From the NCBI RefSeq assembly GCF_003369915.1, contig NC_046677.1, positions 22,524,913 to 22,588,912 of the forward strand: 64,000 nucleotides of DNA. The letters are read 5' to 3'. Of the stretch, positions 36,779 through 47,900 are shown one piece after another. The DNA is from Drosophila miranda (taxonomy: Eukaryota > Arthropoda > Insecta > Diptera > Drosophilidae). Position numbers and translations under genes: made by a program. Below the pieces are notes generated by a model. The model worked only from the letters and a program-made list of their open reading frames with translations, did no database searches and was not told where the DNA came from. Each line of letters begins with the position of its first letter. Position 1 is the first letter of the stretch.

Positions 36779-37838
36779 ATGGATGTGAAATGCTCCTCCT
36801 CTCCTGCCCAGCAACTGTTGAAGAACAGCGGGGATACAGGCGTTGATAAACCCTCGGGCGATGGCAATCCTCAAAATCTCGGAAAGGCTTTCTTAAAGGA
36901 AGCCTCGCGGCTTGCAAGGAGCTTAAACCCTGTCTCGCTTTAAGAACCCGATTATAATTATTTCGACGGGAAAAGATTGTCGCGACGACAACTGGCAAGA
37001 AAACGACGAGAGGACTCGATCAAGTGCCTGGAGCTGGAGCGCAAGTTCTTTACCCCCCAATCGTCCGCCAATGTTTTGATTATACGTTTTCCCGATCCCG
37101 AGATAACTTCGGACTTGGTGGCTGGCTTATCCGCGAACATCAGAGAGGCCATCGGCGGCAGCCCGAGCAGCTGCTTGGAGCCACGCTACTGCACGGCTCG
37201 CCTGAAGGCAGGAGCGGACGTGGAGGCGACCACAAGCGAGATCAATCGGGTGCCATTCGGCAACGGCTTTCTGAAGGCCGAGCGCCAAGTCTTTAGCGCA
37301 GAAGAGGAGGCCAAATCGATCGACACGCGGTGCCTGGAGGTGTCCCCCATATACCCGAAAACATGAACAAATCGGCCATCAAGGCATTGTTTGGCAAGTC
37401 CAAAATGGTGGATATGGGCGGGATGAAGAAGGCCACGCGTGCCCTGGTTCGCTTTGCCACATTCGAACTGGCCAGAGAGGCCTTTAGGGACGTGTCGGTG
37501 GCAAGTCCTCAACTGAGTGTTCGCTTTCGTCGTGTGCCGAGACACTCCGGCCTGAAGAAGGCCACTACCAGCGATAGCGATGAGAAATGATTGAACGGGA
37601 GGTCACGAGTGTGCAGCATGATCGGGATATCCACAAACTGAAGCTACAAATGTCCGATTATGGTGCCATCATCAGGAATCTGCTGGCCCGACAAGTCATT
37701 TCCGATATGACGCCCAAAATGGAGGCGAATTCTTATCCGGAATTGAGCATGAATGTGCACACACCCGCCTATCGACTGATGACGCTACCCATTGGCCAGG
37801 ATAATGATGGTACCGCCAGACTCTCAAATAAACCATAA
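36779..37838 (+). pseudogene. Two-RRM protein pseudogene, copy 1
   Basis: An ATG at 36779 opens a frame (MDVKCSSSPAQQL...) interrupted by an in-frame TAA near 36941. Downstream lie NVLIIRFPDPEITSDLVAGL and ATTSEINRVPFGNGFLKAE, which look like an RRM, and after a frameshift near 37350, NMNKSAIKALFGKSKMVDMG and ALVRFATFELAREAF, a second RRM. A last frame (37587-37838) may be the C-terminus. No introns are seen. The parent would be an RNA-binding protein that I do not recognise. Confidence 0.65.
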
Positions 37839-38129
37839 CCAACGACCAAGGAATAGATCCACAGTCTCAAGGGTTAACCGGAAAACAAGGTACGACTTGG
37901 AAACCCATATTCATTCTTTCCAAATTTTAAATACCACAATTTCGTACAAGAAGAAACTGTTTCTGTTGAATATTACATCTAAAATTTTTTTAATTTATTA
38001 CATATTTAAACTTTATTGAACTCTGATTCGGCATCAAAATATGATGTTCTATGTAAACATCGATTAACTTGGAAAAATCAACCGATTTTTAAATATGCGG
38101 ATTTTTTTATTTTTTTTTTTATTTATTTC

Positions 38130-38390
38130 TTTACAATTTATTCAGACTAATTTTTGAGCACAATATCAATCCAGTGCCCGCCTTTGTTGGACACCATAAA
38201 ATGTCCCCTTTTTGCTGCGTTTTCCAAAATTTTTTTTGGAGCGTCTCGGTTTTGGGCGGTGAAGTGATATTTTCGGCACGAATATTTGCTTAGAGCTCTT
38301 CCATGCTATGAGGCATAATGGCGTTAAGTTTTCTTGTCAAATAACCCCACAAAAAGAAGTCCGGAGACTTTAAATCTGGTGTATTAATAT
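38130..38390 (-). pseudogene. Tc1/mariner-superfamily transposase C-terminal fragment, copy 1
   Basis: On the minus strand it reads PDLKSPDFFLWGYLTRKLNA then IMPHSMEEL, matching the DFFLWGYLK catalytic-region motif of IS630/Tc1/mariner transposases. Only this C-terminal piece remains. Confidence 0.6.
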
Positions 38391-38482
38391 TGGTGTGTAT
38401 TTTTATAAAGAAAAATAGAGCATGGCAATGTGAATGAGAATAAATCTACGAAAATCTTTGAGAATTTTCTAGACTTATTATA

Positions 38483-38665
38483 CCCGATACTCAAAATGAG
38501 TATTGGGGTATATTAGATTTGTGGTAAAAGTGGATGTGTGTAACGTCCAGAAGGAATCGTTTCCGACCCCATAAAGTATATATATTCTTGATCAGCATCA
38601 ATAGCCGAGTCGATTGAGCCCTGTCTGTCTGTCTGTCCGTCCGTCCGTCCGACCGTCCGTCCGTC

Positions 38666-38697
<32 letters not shown>

Positions 38698-39266
38698 CGT
38701 CCGTCCGTCCGTCCGTCCGTCTCCCCTTCAGCGCCTAGTGCTCAAAGACTATAAGAGCTAGAGCAACGATGTTTTGGATCCAGACTTCTGTGATATGTCA
38801 CTGCTACAAAAATAGTCCCCCACAAAGGACTAAAATCTGTGGCATCCACAATTTTAAAGATATGAGAAAATTAAAAACGTAGAATCGTAGACAATGACCA
38901 TATCTTTAAGACGGCGGAATCTGAATTGGATCGTATTATTATTATAGCCAGCATCAAGAAAACAATTTAATTTTTTCTCGCCCTGTCTCTCTCTAACACA
39001 CACGTAGCATAGGCGGCTTTGCTTAGAGTAAAACATTAGCGCCTAGGTCTCAGAGACTATAAAAGCTAGAGCAACCAAATTTGGTATCCACACTCCTAAT
39101 GTATCGGACCGAGACGAGTTTGTTTCAAAATTTCGCCACACCCCCTTCCGCCCCCGCAAAGGACGAAAATCTGGGGATATTCACAAATCTCAGAGACTAT
39201 TAAGGCTAGAGTAACCAAATTTAGTATCCGCACTCCTGTTAGATCTTACCATAAAACGTGTATCTC
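38483..39266 (+). mobile_element. mini-me/DINE-1 (Helentron-type) element, 3'-truncated
   Basis: It begins with tatacccgatactcaaaat...ggggtatattag, then a tatatata tract and a long GTCY tetranucleotide array (38620-38722), the hallmark pair of microsatellites of mini-me elements. Internal motifs (actataagagctagagcaac) repeat two to three times. It is cut at the segment-duplication breakpoint. Confidence 0.75.
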
Positions 39267-39599
39267 ATGTCGAATGTCGAAAAATAAGTACATCGGTGTA
39301 GTGCTAGTTTGTTATGGAATAGCTCGAATGTTTGTAAGTGTATTGATGCCAATTGTTTATATTTGGAAAGTTTAAAGTCTAGCCAAATATTTAAATCAAA
39401 AATTAAAGTGGGGAACCATCTTAATAAAATTCTATTCATACATTTTTGCAGAATGAGCATTTTTGGTCTGGCCAAAATAATAAGTACACTGGTGTTATTT
39501 ATATATTTGAAAGGATTGGATAATGATTTGGTCAAAGGATTGTTGGTTTTTATTGAGTTCCTTCATATTTAAGTACATGAGAGTTAACAAAAATTCTTT

Positions 39600-40585
39600 A
39601 GATAGGCCGTACTCCTGAAGAAAGGAAGTTTTCCATAAGTCTTCAAAAAGAAAGGAAAATTCTCCGGGAAATTGCGAAAAGTCTTGGACGATCGGTATTC
39701 TTGGTTCAGAATACTTTAAAATCTAAAGTGCTTATTGAAAATCGAGGATGGAAGAAGAAATCTTTACAAACAACGGATACCCGCATCATCAGTCTTACAA
39801 AAAAGGATCAGTTCATGTCTTCCAAGGTCAAATACGCTCAAATTGGGAAAGAAAAATCAGGTCTGATGGTTCGTCGGAGACTACAATATACATGCCTAAC
39901 AGGACGTATAGTCCGAAAAGTTCCCTTACTCCGAGTAAAAATTTTGAAGATGAGGCAAAAACTCGTCGAAAATCATTTGGCATGGTCTGGGTCAGATGGG
40001 TCTTAAAAGTGGAATAATATATTATTGAGAGACGAAACAAAAATAAATCTTTTTGATAATGACTCCAGAAGATGTATACAAGGACCCAAAGGCAAAGAAT
40101 TCGACTTCCGGTACACAAAGAAAACGGTTAAGAACGGAGGCTGATGTATAGGTATCTGAGGCTATTTTTCTTGGCATGGCGTTGAGCCGGTACATCGCAT
40201 AACTGATCATTTGATCCAATTCGGGTATAAAAACATATTGACAGACATTATACAACCTAATGCTGTGGAAAACATGCCCTTGAGATGGGTCTTTCTACCA
40301 GAAAATGACCCAAAGCACACCTCAAAGGTGGTGAAGGTTTGGTTTACGGAAAAAAATGTAAACGTTATGGCTTGGCTAAGTCAGTCTCCTGACTTAAACC
40401 CATTTGAAAACCTTTGGGGTGACTTAAAACGTCGAATTGGTAAAAATGCTTTTCGAAAAGGAAAAGAATTGTGGAGAATTTGTGCAAAAAACGTGGTGTG
40501 AGATTTCAGTGGAGACTTGCAGCAAACTTATTGCTAGTATGCCAAGAAGAATGGCCGAAATCATCCAAAATAAGTGTGGCTAAAT
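39600..40585 (+). pseudogene. Decayed Tc1-like transposase
   Basis: Fragments in shifting frames follow Tc1 order: HTH (ILREIAKSLGRSVFLVQNTL), first catalytic Asp (LLRDETKI), then ENDPKHTSKVVKVWF and SQSPDLNPFENLWGDLKRRI. The second catalytic Asp (usual DNDPKH) is Glu here, and several frameshifts and stops are present, so it is inactive. Confidence 0.78.
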
Positions 40586-41392
40586 AGGATACTATTAAAA
40601 GTGTGTATAGTAGTGTATATCGTATATTTTACTCTGGTATTCGTGTTGTCTCTATGTAAACGGCCGGTTGAAACATCTCTTAAGTTCTATCTTACCAGCC
40701 AGGGCCAACCCAGCGCCATGTGGGTCGTAGGAGCAAGATCTAACAGTCCGACGGAGCTGTCGTAGGATGGCCAACAGCTGTTGTTCCCCGCTAGAATGTT
40801 GCTGCCCTGATCAGATCCGTATAACCACTCTACCAAACGATATTTCACGATTCACTCCGTGTGATCTTTCTCTCTTCTACTAAGTGAATGTCAAGGGAAT
40901 GGTTTTCTTCATTCTCGCCTTCTGGAATAAGGTTGCATTCCCCCATCCAGCACAAAACCTTTGTAAATCCTCCCTCTCTTTTTGGGGGCCTTTGGGGGCT
41001 GTTTTAGGTTTTTGTTTTCCCTTATTTTGTATTTTTTTTTTCTTCTCTTTTGTTGTTGTATTCCAGATTCTTAACGCTGCAGTTAGCACATCATTTTGTC
41101 GGGGCATGGAATTGTTTCGGTGGTCGGTCGCTCTCCATTATCTCTCGCTTGCGATCCAATGAAGTGTGCAAAGTGTTGTCAAACCATCTCTAGTGCCTGC
41201 TCGTCGACAGTCCACCCACTACCCCACTTCTACAGTGACCATTTGTGCATAAGCACTGCCAAGGGGGAGTTACCATTAGGCAGGGGCGTGGGTTAGAACT
41301 TTGTTGGGCCAGAAGGGGTATCGCCACGAATCTGGAAAATTGGAAAACTTGTTTGGGAGGCTCTAAATGGGCTAAAAATAGACACGTTTACG
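40586..41392. other. Intergenic DNA between repeats
   Basis: Low coding character, T-rich runs. No recognised element. Confidence 0.4.
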
Positions 41393-41795
41393 TCTAAAAA
41401 AATAAAGAAAAACCTGAAGCCATTACGGGCCGCTCCTAAACGGCTCGTATGATTTTTAGGGACTGCCTAAAATGCTGTCTGAAAATTATCCTTGCAGATC
41501 CATCTTTCCTCTTTACTTAACAAAAAGAATTACTACGATATCTTTCAACAGTTCGGCGCTAAAATTCTTCAAGTATGGCTGTTTTTCTGTACCAAATTCT
41601 GAGATGTGGAACTTGATTGCATTGATTGAAAATATATATTTGAAAGAAAACTGAACTTTTTTTTTTTACATCACAGTAGCACAGAATTTGTTGCTGTTTA
41701 TGTACTCCTGTTTTTTTCCTACTTTTTCCAATCCAAATATCAACAGAACAGAGCCAAAATTTGTACAAAAATAAAGGTTTTGTTTTTAAATCTCA

Positions 41796-42853
41796 ATGGA
41801 TGTGAAATGCTCCTCCTCTCCTGCCCAGCAACTGACGAAGAACAGCGGGGATACAGGCGTTGATAAACCCTCGGGCGATGGCAATCCTAAAAATCTCGGA
41901 AAGGCTTTCTTAAAGGAAGCCTCGCGGCTTGCAAGGAGCTTAAAGCCTGTCTCGCTTTAAGAACCCGATTATAATTATTTCGACGGGAAAAGATTGTCGC
42001 GACGACAACTGGCAAGAAAACGACGAGAGGACTCGATCAAGTTCCTGGAGCTGGAGCGCAAGTTCTTTACCCCCCAATCGTCCGCCAATGTTTTGATTAT
42101 ACGTTTTCCCGATCCCGAGATAACTTCGGACTTGGTGGCTGGCTTATCCGCGAACATCAGAGAGGCCATCGGCGGCAGCCCGAGCAGCTGCTTGGAGCCA
42201 CGCTACTGCACGGCTCGCCTGAAGGCAGGAGCGGACGTGGAGGCGACCACAAGCGAGATCAATCGGGTGCCATTCGGCAACGGCTTTCTGAAGGCCGAGC
42301 GCCAAGTCTTTAGCGCAGAAGAGGAGGCCAAATCGATCGACACGCGGTGCCTGGAGGTTTCCCCCATATACCCGAAAACATGAGCAAATCGGCCATCGGC
42401 ATTGTTTGGCAAGTCCAAAATGGTGGATATGGGCGGGATGAAGAAGGCCACGCGTGCCCTGGTTCGCTTTGCCACATTCGAACTGGCCAGAGAGGCCTTT
42501 AGGGACGTGTCGGTGGCAAGTCCTCAACTGAGTGTTCGCTTTCGTCGTGTGCCGAGACACTCCGGCCTGAAGAAGGCCACTACCAGCGATAGCGATGAGA
42601 AATGATTGAACGGGAGGTCACGAGTGTGCAGCATGATCGGGATATCCACAAACTGAAGCTACAAATGTCCGATTATGGTGCCATCATCAGGAATCTGCTG
42701 GCCCGACAAGTCATTTCCGATATGACGCCCAAAATGGAGGCGAATTCTTATCCGGAATTGAGCATGAATGTGCACACACCCGCCTATCGACTGATGACGC
42801 TACCCATTGGCCAGGATAATGATGGTACCGCCAGACTCTCAAATAAACCATAA
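41796..42853 (+). pseudogene. Two-RRM protein pseudogene, copy 2
   Basis: It shares the internal TAA and the first frameshift with copy 1, so both lesions predate the duplication. It also has a 2-bp deletion near 42402 and a C-to-T change in the same area. Confidence 0.65.
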
Positions 42854-43149
42854 CCAACGACCAAGGAATAGATCCACAGTCTCAAGGGTTAACCGGAAAA
42901 CAAGGTACGACTTGGAAACCCATATTCATTCTTTCCAAATTTTAGATACCACAATTTCGTACAAGAAGAGTCTGTTTCTGTTGAATATTACATCTACAAT
43001 TTTTTTAATTTATTACATATTTAAACTTTATTGAACTCTGATTCGGCATCAAAATATGATGTTCTATGTAAACATCGATTAACTTGGAAAAATCAACCGA
43101 TTTTTAAATATGCGGATTTTTTTATTTTTTTTTTTATTTATTTCTTTAC

Positions 43150-43372
43150 AATTTATTCAGACTAATTTTTGAGCACAATATCAATCCAGTGCCCGCCTTT
43201 GTTGGACACCATAAAATGTCCCCTTTTTGCTGCGTTTTCCAAAATTTTTTTTGGAGCGTCTCGGTTTTGGGCGGTGAAGTGATATTTTCGGCACGAATAT
43301 TTGCTTAGAGCTCTTCAATGCTATGAGGCATAATGGCGTTAAGTTTTCCGGAGTCCGGAGACTTTAAATCTG
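43150..43372 (-). pseudogene. Tc1/mariner transposase fragment, copy 2
   Basis: Copy of the 38130-38390 fragment with an internal deletion that removes the DFFLWGYL motif region. Confidence 0.5.
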
Positions 43373-43476
43373 GTGTATTAATATTGGTGTGTATTTTTAT
43401 AAAGAAAAATAGAGCATGGCAATGTGAATGAGAATAAATCTACGAAAATCTTTGAGAATTTTCTAGACTTATTATA

Positions 43477-43660
43477 CCCGATACTCAAAATGAGTATTGG
43501 GGTATATTAGATTTGTGGTAAAAGTGGATGTGCGTAACGTCCAGAAGGAATCGTTTCCGACCCCATAAAGTATATATATTCTTGATCAGCATCAATAGCC
43601 GAGTCGATTGAGCCCTGTCTGTCTGTCTGTCCGTCCGTCCGTCCGTCCGTCCGTCCGTCC

Positions 43661-43739
<79 letters not shown>

Positions 43740-44627
43740 CCCTTCAGCGCCTAGTGCTCAAAGACTATAAGAGCTAGAGCAACGATGTTTTGGATCCAGA
43801 CTTCTGTGATATGTCACTGCTACAAAAATAGTCCCCCACAAAGGACTAAAATCTGTGGCATCCACAATTTTAAAGATATGAGAAAATTAAAAACGTAGAA
43901 TCGTAGACAATGACCATATCTTTAAGACGGCGGAATCTGAATTGGATCGTATTATTATTATAGCCAGCATCAAGAAAACAATTTAATTTTTTCTCGCCCT
44001 GTCTCTCTAACACACACGTAGCATAGGCGGCTTTGCTTAGAGTAAAACATTAGCGCCTAGGTCTCAGAGACTATAAAAGCTAGAGCAACCAAATTTGGTA
44101 TCCACACTCCTAATGTATCGGACCGAGACGAGTTTGTTTCAAAATTTCGCCACACCCCCTTCCGCCCCCGCAAAGGACGAAAATCTGGGGATATTCAAAA
44201 ATCTCAGAGACTATTAAGGCTAGAGTAACCAAATTTAGTATCCGCACTCCTGTTAGATCTTACCATAAAACGTGTATCTCAAAATTTCGCCCCACCCCCT
44301 TCCGCCCACACAAAGGACGAAAATCTGTTGCATCCACAATATTGCACATTCGAGAAAACTAAAAACGCAGAATCATAGATAATGACCATATCTATCAGAT
44401 TGCTGAATCTGGATCAGATCAGATAATTTTTATAGCCAATAGGGACAAATCAATTTGCAGTGGCTACGCAGCGCCCGACGTCACGCTCAGACTGATTTTC
44501 TGTCTCTCTCGCACGCACTCTTTGTCGGGTCGTTTAATATTAGCGGCGTCTGCCGGAGGAGAGCCATACTGACTTAGTATCGGGTATAACTGTAGAGTTG
44601 CGGTGTCCGCAGCAACTCACAACGTTC
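43477..44627 (+). mobile_element. mini-me/DINE-1 element with 3' end
   Basis: Same 5' landmarks as 38483. It has a longer GTCY array (43616-43740), repeated actataagagctagagcaac blocks, and a terminal palindrome gagttgcgg/ccgcagcaactc (44595-44618) after tatcgggtataactgtag, as expected near the 3' end of DINE-1/Helentron elements. Confidence 0.78.
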
Positions 44628-45888
44628 CCCCTCGTTATTTTTGTATTTGTTTTCTGAAAATTGAATGATCTCTAGTTTGGGTTCTAGTATTTAAGAGATT
44701 GATTGATTCTTTCGTTCGAAAGTATTTCCAGCTATTTTTCTGAAATATTCCTCCATCTGAAATCCTCTTTGAGTCCCGGACGACGCCTCTGTTCGTCCCA
44801 AAATGAGCCTTCACTGACTAGACCGCATTGCTGTGAACCTCTCTGTGCCCCCAAAAATCGCCACCCTTTACCCCCTTCCAGATGCCATACTTGGGGCTAC
44901 TTTGGGGGCTGCTTCTGCTCCTGCTTCTGCTTCTGCTCCTGCTTCTGCTCCTGCTTCTGCTCCTGCTTCTGCTCCTGCTACTCCTCCTGCTACTCCTCCT
45001 GCTACTCCTCCTGCTACTCCTCCTCCTGCTACTCCTCCTCCTGCTGCTTCTCCTGCTCCTCCTGCTGCTCCTCCTGCTGCTCCTCCTGCTGCTCCTCCTG
45101 CTGCTCCTCCTGCTCCTCCTCCTGCTCCTCCTCCTGCTCCTCCTCCTGCTGCTCCTCCTCGTGTTCCTCCTCCTGCTCCTGCTCCTCTTCCTGCTGCTCC
45201 TCCTGCTCCTGCTGCTGTCCACGTTTAATGTCACTGGCAAAGTCGCAAATTGCTGTGCATGAGCTTTTTATGTTCATGCAAATGTCACCAACTGCAACGC
45301 TTTCTGATGCATCAAGGGGGGGATGGGGGGCCTCCTCTTTTTCAGCTATGAAAACTCAAACTTTGAACTACACTGAGAAAAACCCAAAGAAACTTACCGT
45401 AAGAAAATCCCCATTTCGGTGGCACTTTATGTGGAATTTCTTTCAGTGTACTTGGACCAACGCGCTTCATAATGTGCCCCATTTGGCCGGGTCTCCAGCT
45501 CCAGCTCCAGCTGCGGCTCCGGCTACGGCTCCGGCTCTTGCCTTTTGTTTGGACTGCAACGAAAAATGCACTCAAAAGTTTACACAGAAAGGCCATAAGT
45601 GGCCTCCCGAAAATGCAGAACGACAGGCAGGAGCAGGACCAGAGGTATCCCCCCCTCCCCTCTAGAGTCCGTACTGTCTCCTGTGTGTGTGTGTGTGTGT
45701 GTGTGCGTGTGTGCGTGCGCTCCTCTTTATCCAGTCATTTCTCGCTTAGACAGAGAGTGGACGAGGAAATCCCTACTCTCTTCTCGTCCCTGCTTCTCGT
45801 TTCGTTTCGTTTCTCTATCTCTTGTTTTCCGCTTAAAATCAGATGTCGAAATAATTTGCAACACGTCGCTTGCCACGTGTGGAGGCAG
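44628..45888. repeat. CTCCTG/CTTCTG simple-sequence tract and flanks
   Basis: A strand-asymmetric C/T-rich tract at 44905-45225, built of ctcctg, cttctg and ctcctcctg, gives poly-Leu, poly-Ser and poly-Arg frames that are not genes. A (GCTCCG) run is at 45495-45540 and a (GT)n at 45680-45704. Confidence 0.8.
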
Positions 45889-45921
45889 GGACAGGGGCAG
45901 GGGCAGGGGCAGGGGCAGAAG
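45889..45921 (+). other. Potential G-quadruplex, (GGGGCA) repeat
   Basis: Four consecutive ggggca units plus flanking ggg runs satisfy G-quadruplex spacing with 2-base loops on the plus strand. Confidence 0.6.
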
Positions 45922-47380
45922 GAGATCAGAACTGGGGAAATGACAACGGAGATGTCTCCAAAGTGGCACGTGTTCATGGACTTTTTGGGCGGCACATTTG
46001 CTTTCACAACAGCAGCCACAGCAGCGGCTTACAAGGCGGCAATAGAGGGGTGGCATCATTGCGGGGGAGGGGGGACAATGCGCAGATTAATCAGAAATTA
46101 ATAATTAGAGGATTCTTTGGATAAATTTGAGGAGAAATTGTAGGATACCAGGGGGTTTCCTGCGGGTTTCACTGGACAATAAAAAACCTTTCGTCAGACC
46201 AGGCACGGTACGGTATGGGACGATCTATACGGCCTGAAAAGTTTACTTTGGGTATATAAGATGTCTACGGGATTCGTTTGCAGCCTCGAGCTTTTTGGAA
46301 ACAGAAAACATTTCCATACAATTCTGCATATTGGGCGATCCTGCCGCCACGCTGCACAATCCCCACAGCATACATAGGCACTGAAAGGAATCTATTTCAG
46401 GCTGGAGTTAAGCTCCGCTTGTCCAGGGTCTGCCACAACGAATTTGAAGTTGTTGAAGAGACTTTTTTGGTGGGGGTCGGATCAAAAGGCCGTGCAGTGC
46501 TGGTCTTCAAGAGAGTCTGAGACAAAGGACGTGGGAGATGGTTGTCCTCAGCTCTTGGAAATCGAGGGTTATGGCACGAAACGTGGCAGGCTCTCTGTTG
46601 TCGAGACAGCTCAAGCCATCTACTCTACAGTAAGGCCTACTTATAGTGCGCCTTGCATTGAAATCCCGGGGAGAGGGTAGATGGTAACTCGCTATTAGAT
46701 TATGCTCTCATTATTTATTGAATATCCTTAGCTTATTTCACAAGGCACTCTCTACTTCTCTTCGTTGAAGAAATTCATAAGTGGTTTCATTAGTATTTAT
46801 TTGGCCCAGAAACTAGGTTGCATGCCCCCAAATGCAATTAAGGGAGATCACTATGATGTTCGGATGCCCTGACCAGCCATGTGACAATGAAATTGCCCCC
46901 CGAATAATGCCGAAATCTGAACTGCAACCGAAACAATCAACTGACAAGAACAACAACAGCAGTGCACTCAATCGAGAGGCACATCTGGGTCCGTGTCGAG
47001 TGGTGGTTGGGTGGTGTTTAGGCAGAGAGCAACAAACTTAATTAAATTGTACAGGCTATATCCAGATATACAGATACCCAGATGTGTGGATCGAGTTTCT
47101 CTCTTCCCTCCCACGCTGAGCAAACGTGTTTACATGGCGCAAATAATTCGAAAATAACAATAAATTAAGACAAAGCTGGGCCTAAAACCGTATACGTATT
47201 ATTGGGAGCCAAAGATATGCAGAGTGCTGGTGGTGTGGAGGGTGGGGAAGGCTGCAGACCCCAAGAAAAACAAGATGTAAACCCCGAATGAACGATTGCA
47301 CTCAAATACAGTTTTGATCGGTTGTGATGATATATGGGGGAATTATTTTATTAAGTGGATGCTTAAGGTGTAATTTTAAA
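45922..47380. other. Intergenic DNA with an unexplained open stretch
   Basis: A plus-strand frame at 46278-46520 has mildly coding-like composition but no recognised domain. The rest shows nothing. Confidence 0.35.
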
Positions 47381-47900
47381 AGTTATTTTTTTTTATTTTT
47401 TGAAAGTAATTTTTTTTTATTTTTTGAAAGTAATTTTTTTTTATTTTTTGAAAGTAATTTTTTTTTATTTTTTGAAAGTAATTTTTTTTTATTTTTTGAA
47501 AGTAATTTTTTTTTATTTTTTGAAAGTAATTTTTTTTATTTTTTGAGTTTTTTTTTTAGTTTTTGAAAGTTATTTTTTTAGTTTTTTATTTATAATTTTT
47601 TTTAAGTTGTTTTTTTTAGTCGTTTTTTAGTTGTTTTTTAGTTGTTTTTTTTAGTTGTTTTTTTTAGTTGTTTTTTTAGTTGTTTTTTTTAGTTGTTTTT
47701 TATAGTTTTTTAAGTTGTTTTTTATTAGTTGTTTTTTAGTTGTTTTTTAGTTGTTTTTTATTAGTTGTTTTTTATTAGTTGTTTTTTTAAGTTTGTTTTT
47801 TAACGTTTTTTTTTTTCGATATTTTAGAACACTTGATATTTTAGATCGCGTTCGATATTTTAGATCATTTTTGATATTTTAGTTCACTTCGTCGTTTTGA
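47381..47900. repeat. Three adjoining T-rich minisatellites
   Basis: About seven units of a ~26-bp repeat (tttttgaaagtaattttttt, 47390-47560), then agttgtttttt 11-mers (47600-47790), then gatattttaga 17-mers (47816-47900). The three arrays grade into each other. Confidence 0.85.

Larger units (their letters stand above)
36373..39266 (+). repeat. 2.9-kb duplicated segment, copy 1
   Basis: Nearly identical to 41393-44280, starting at tctaaaaa..ataaag and ending at aaaacgtgtatctc. It contains a broken RRM gene, a transposase fragment and part of a mini-me/DINE-1 element. Copy 1 ends abruptly inside that element. Confidence 0.9.
41393..44280 (+). repeat. 2.9-kb duplicated segment, copy 2
   Basis: Copy of 36373-39266 about 5.0 kb away in the same orientation. 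Small differences include a 2-bp deletion in the RRM pseudogene, a deletion in the transposase fragment and a different GTCY array. Here the mini-me/DINE-1 element continues past the breakpoint to its true end, so copy 2 is closer to the source. Confidence 0.9.

Noticed and set aside
44703..45665. Long open frames rich in Leu, Ser/Cys, Arg or Ala/Pro
   Set aside because: All frames on both strands are open because of the CTCCTG/CTTCTG tract; no splice or domain evidence.
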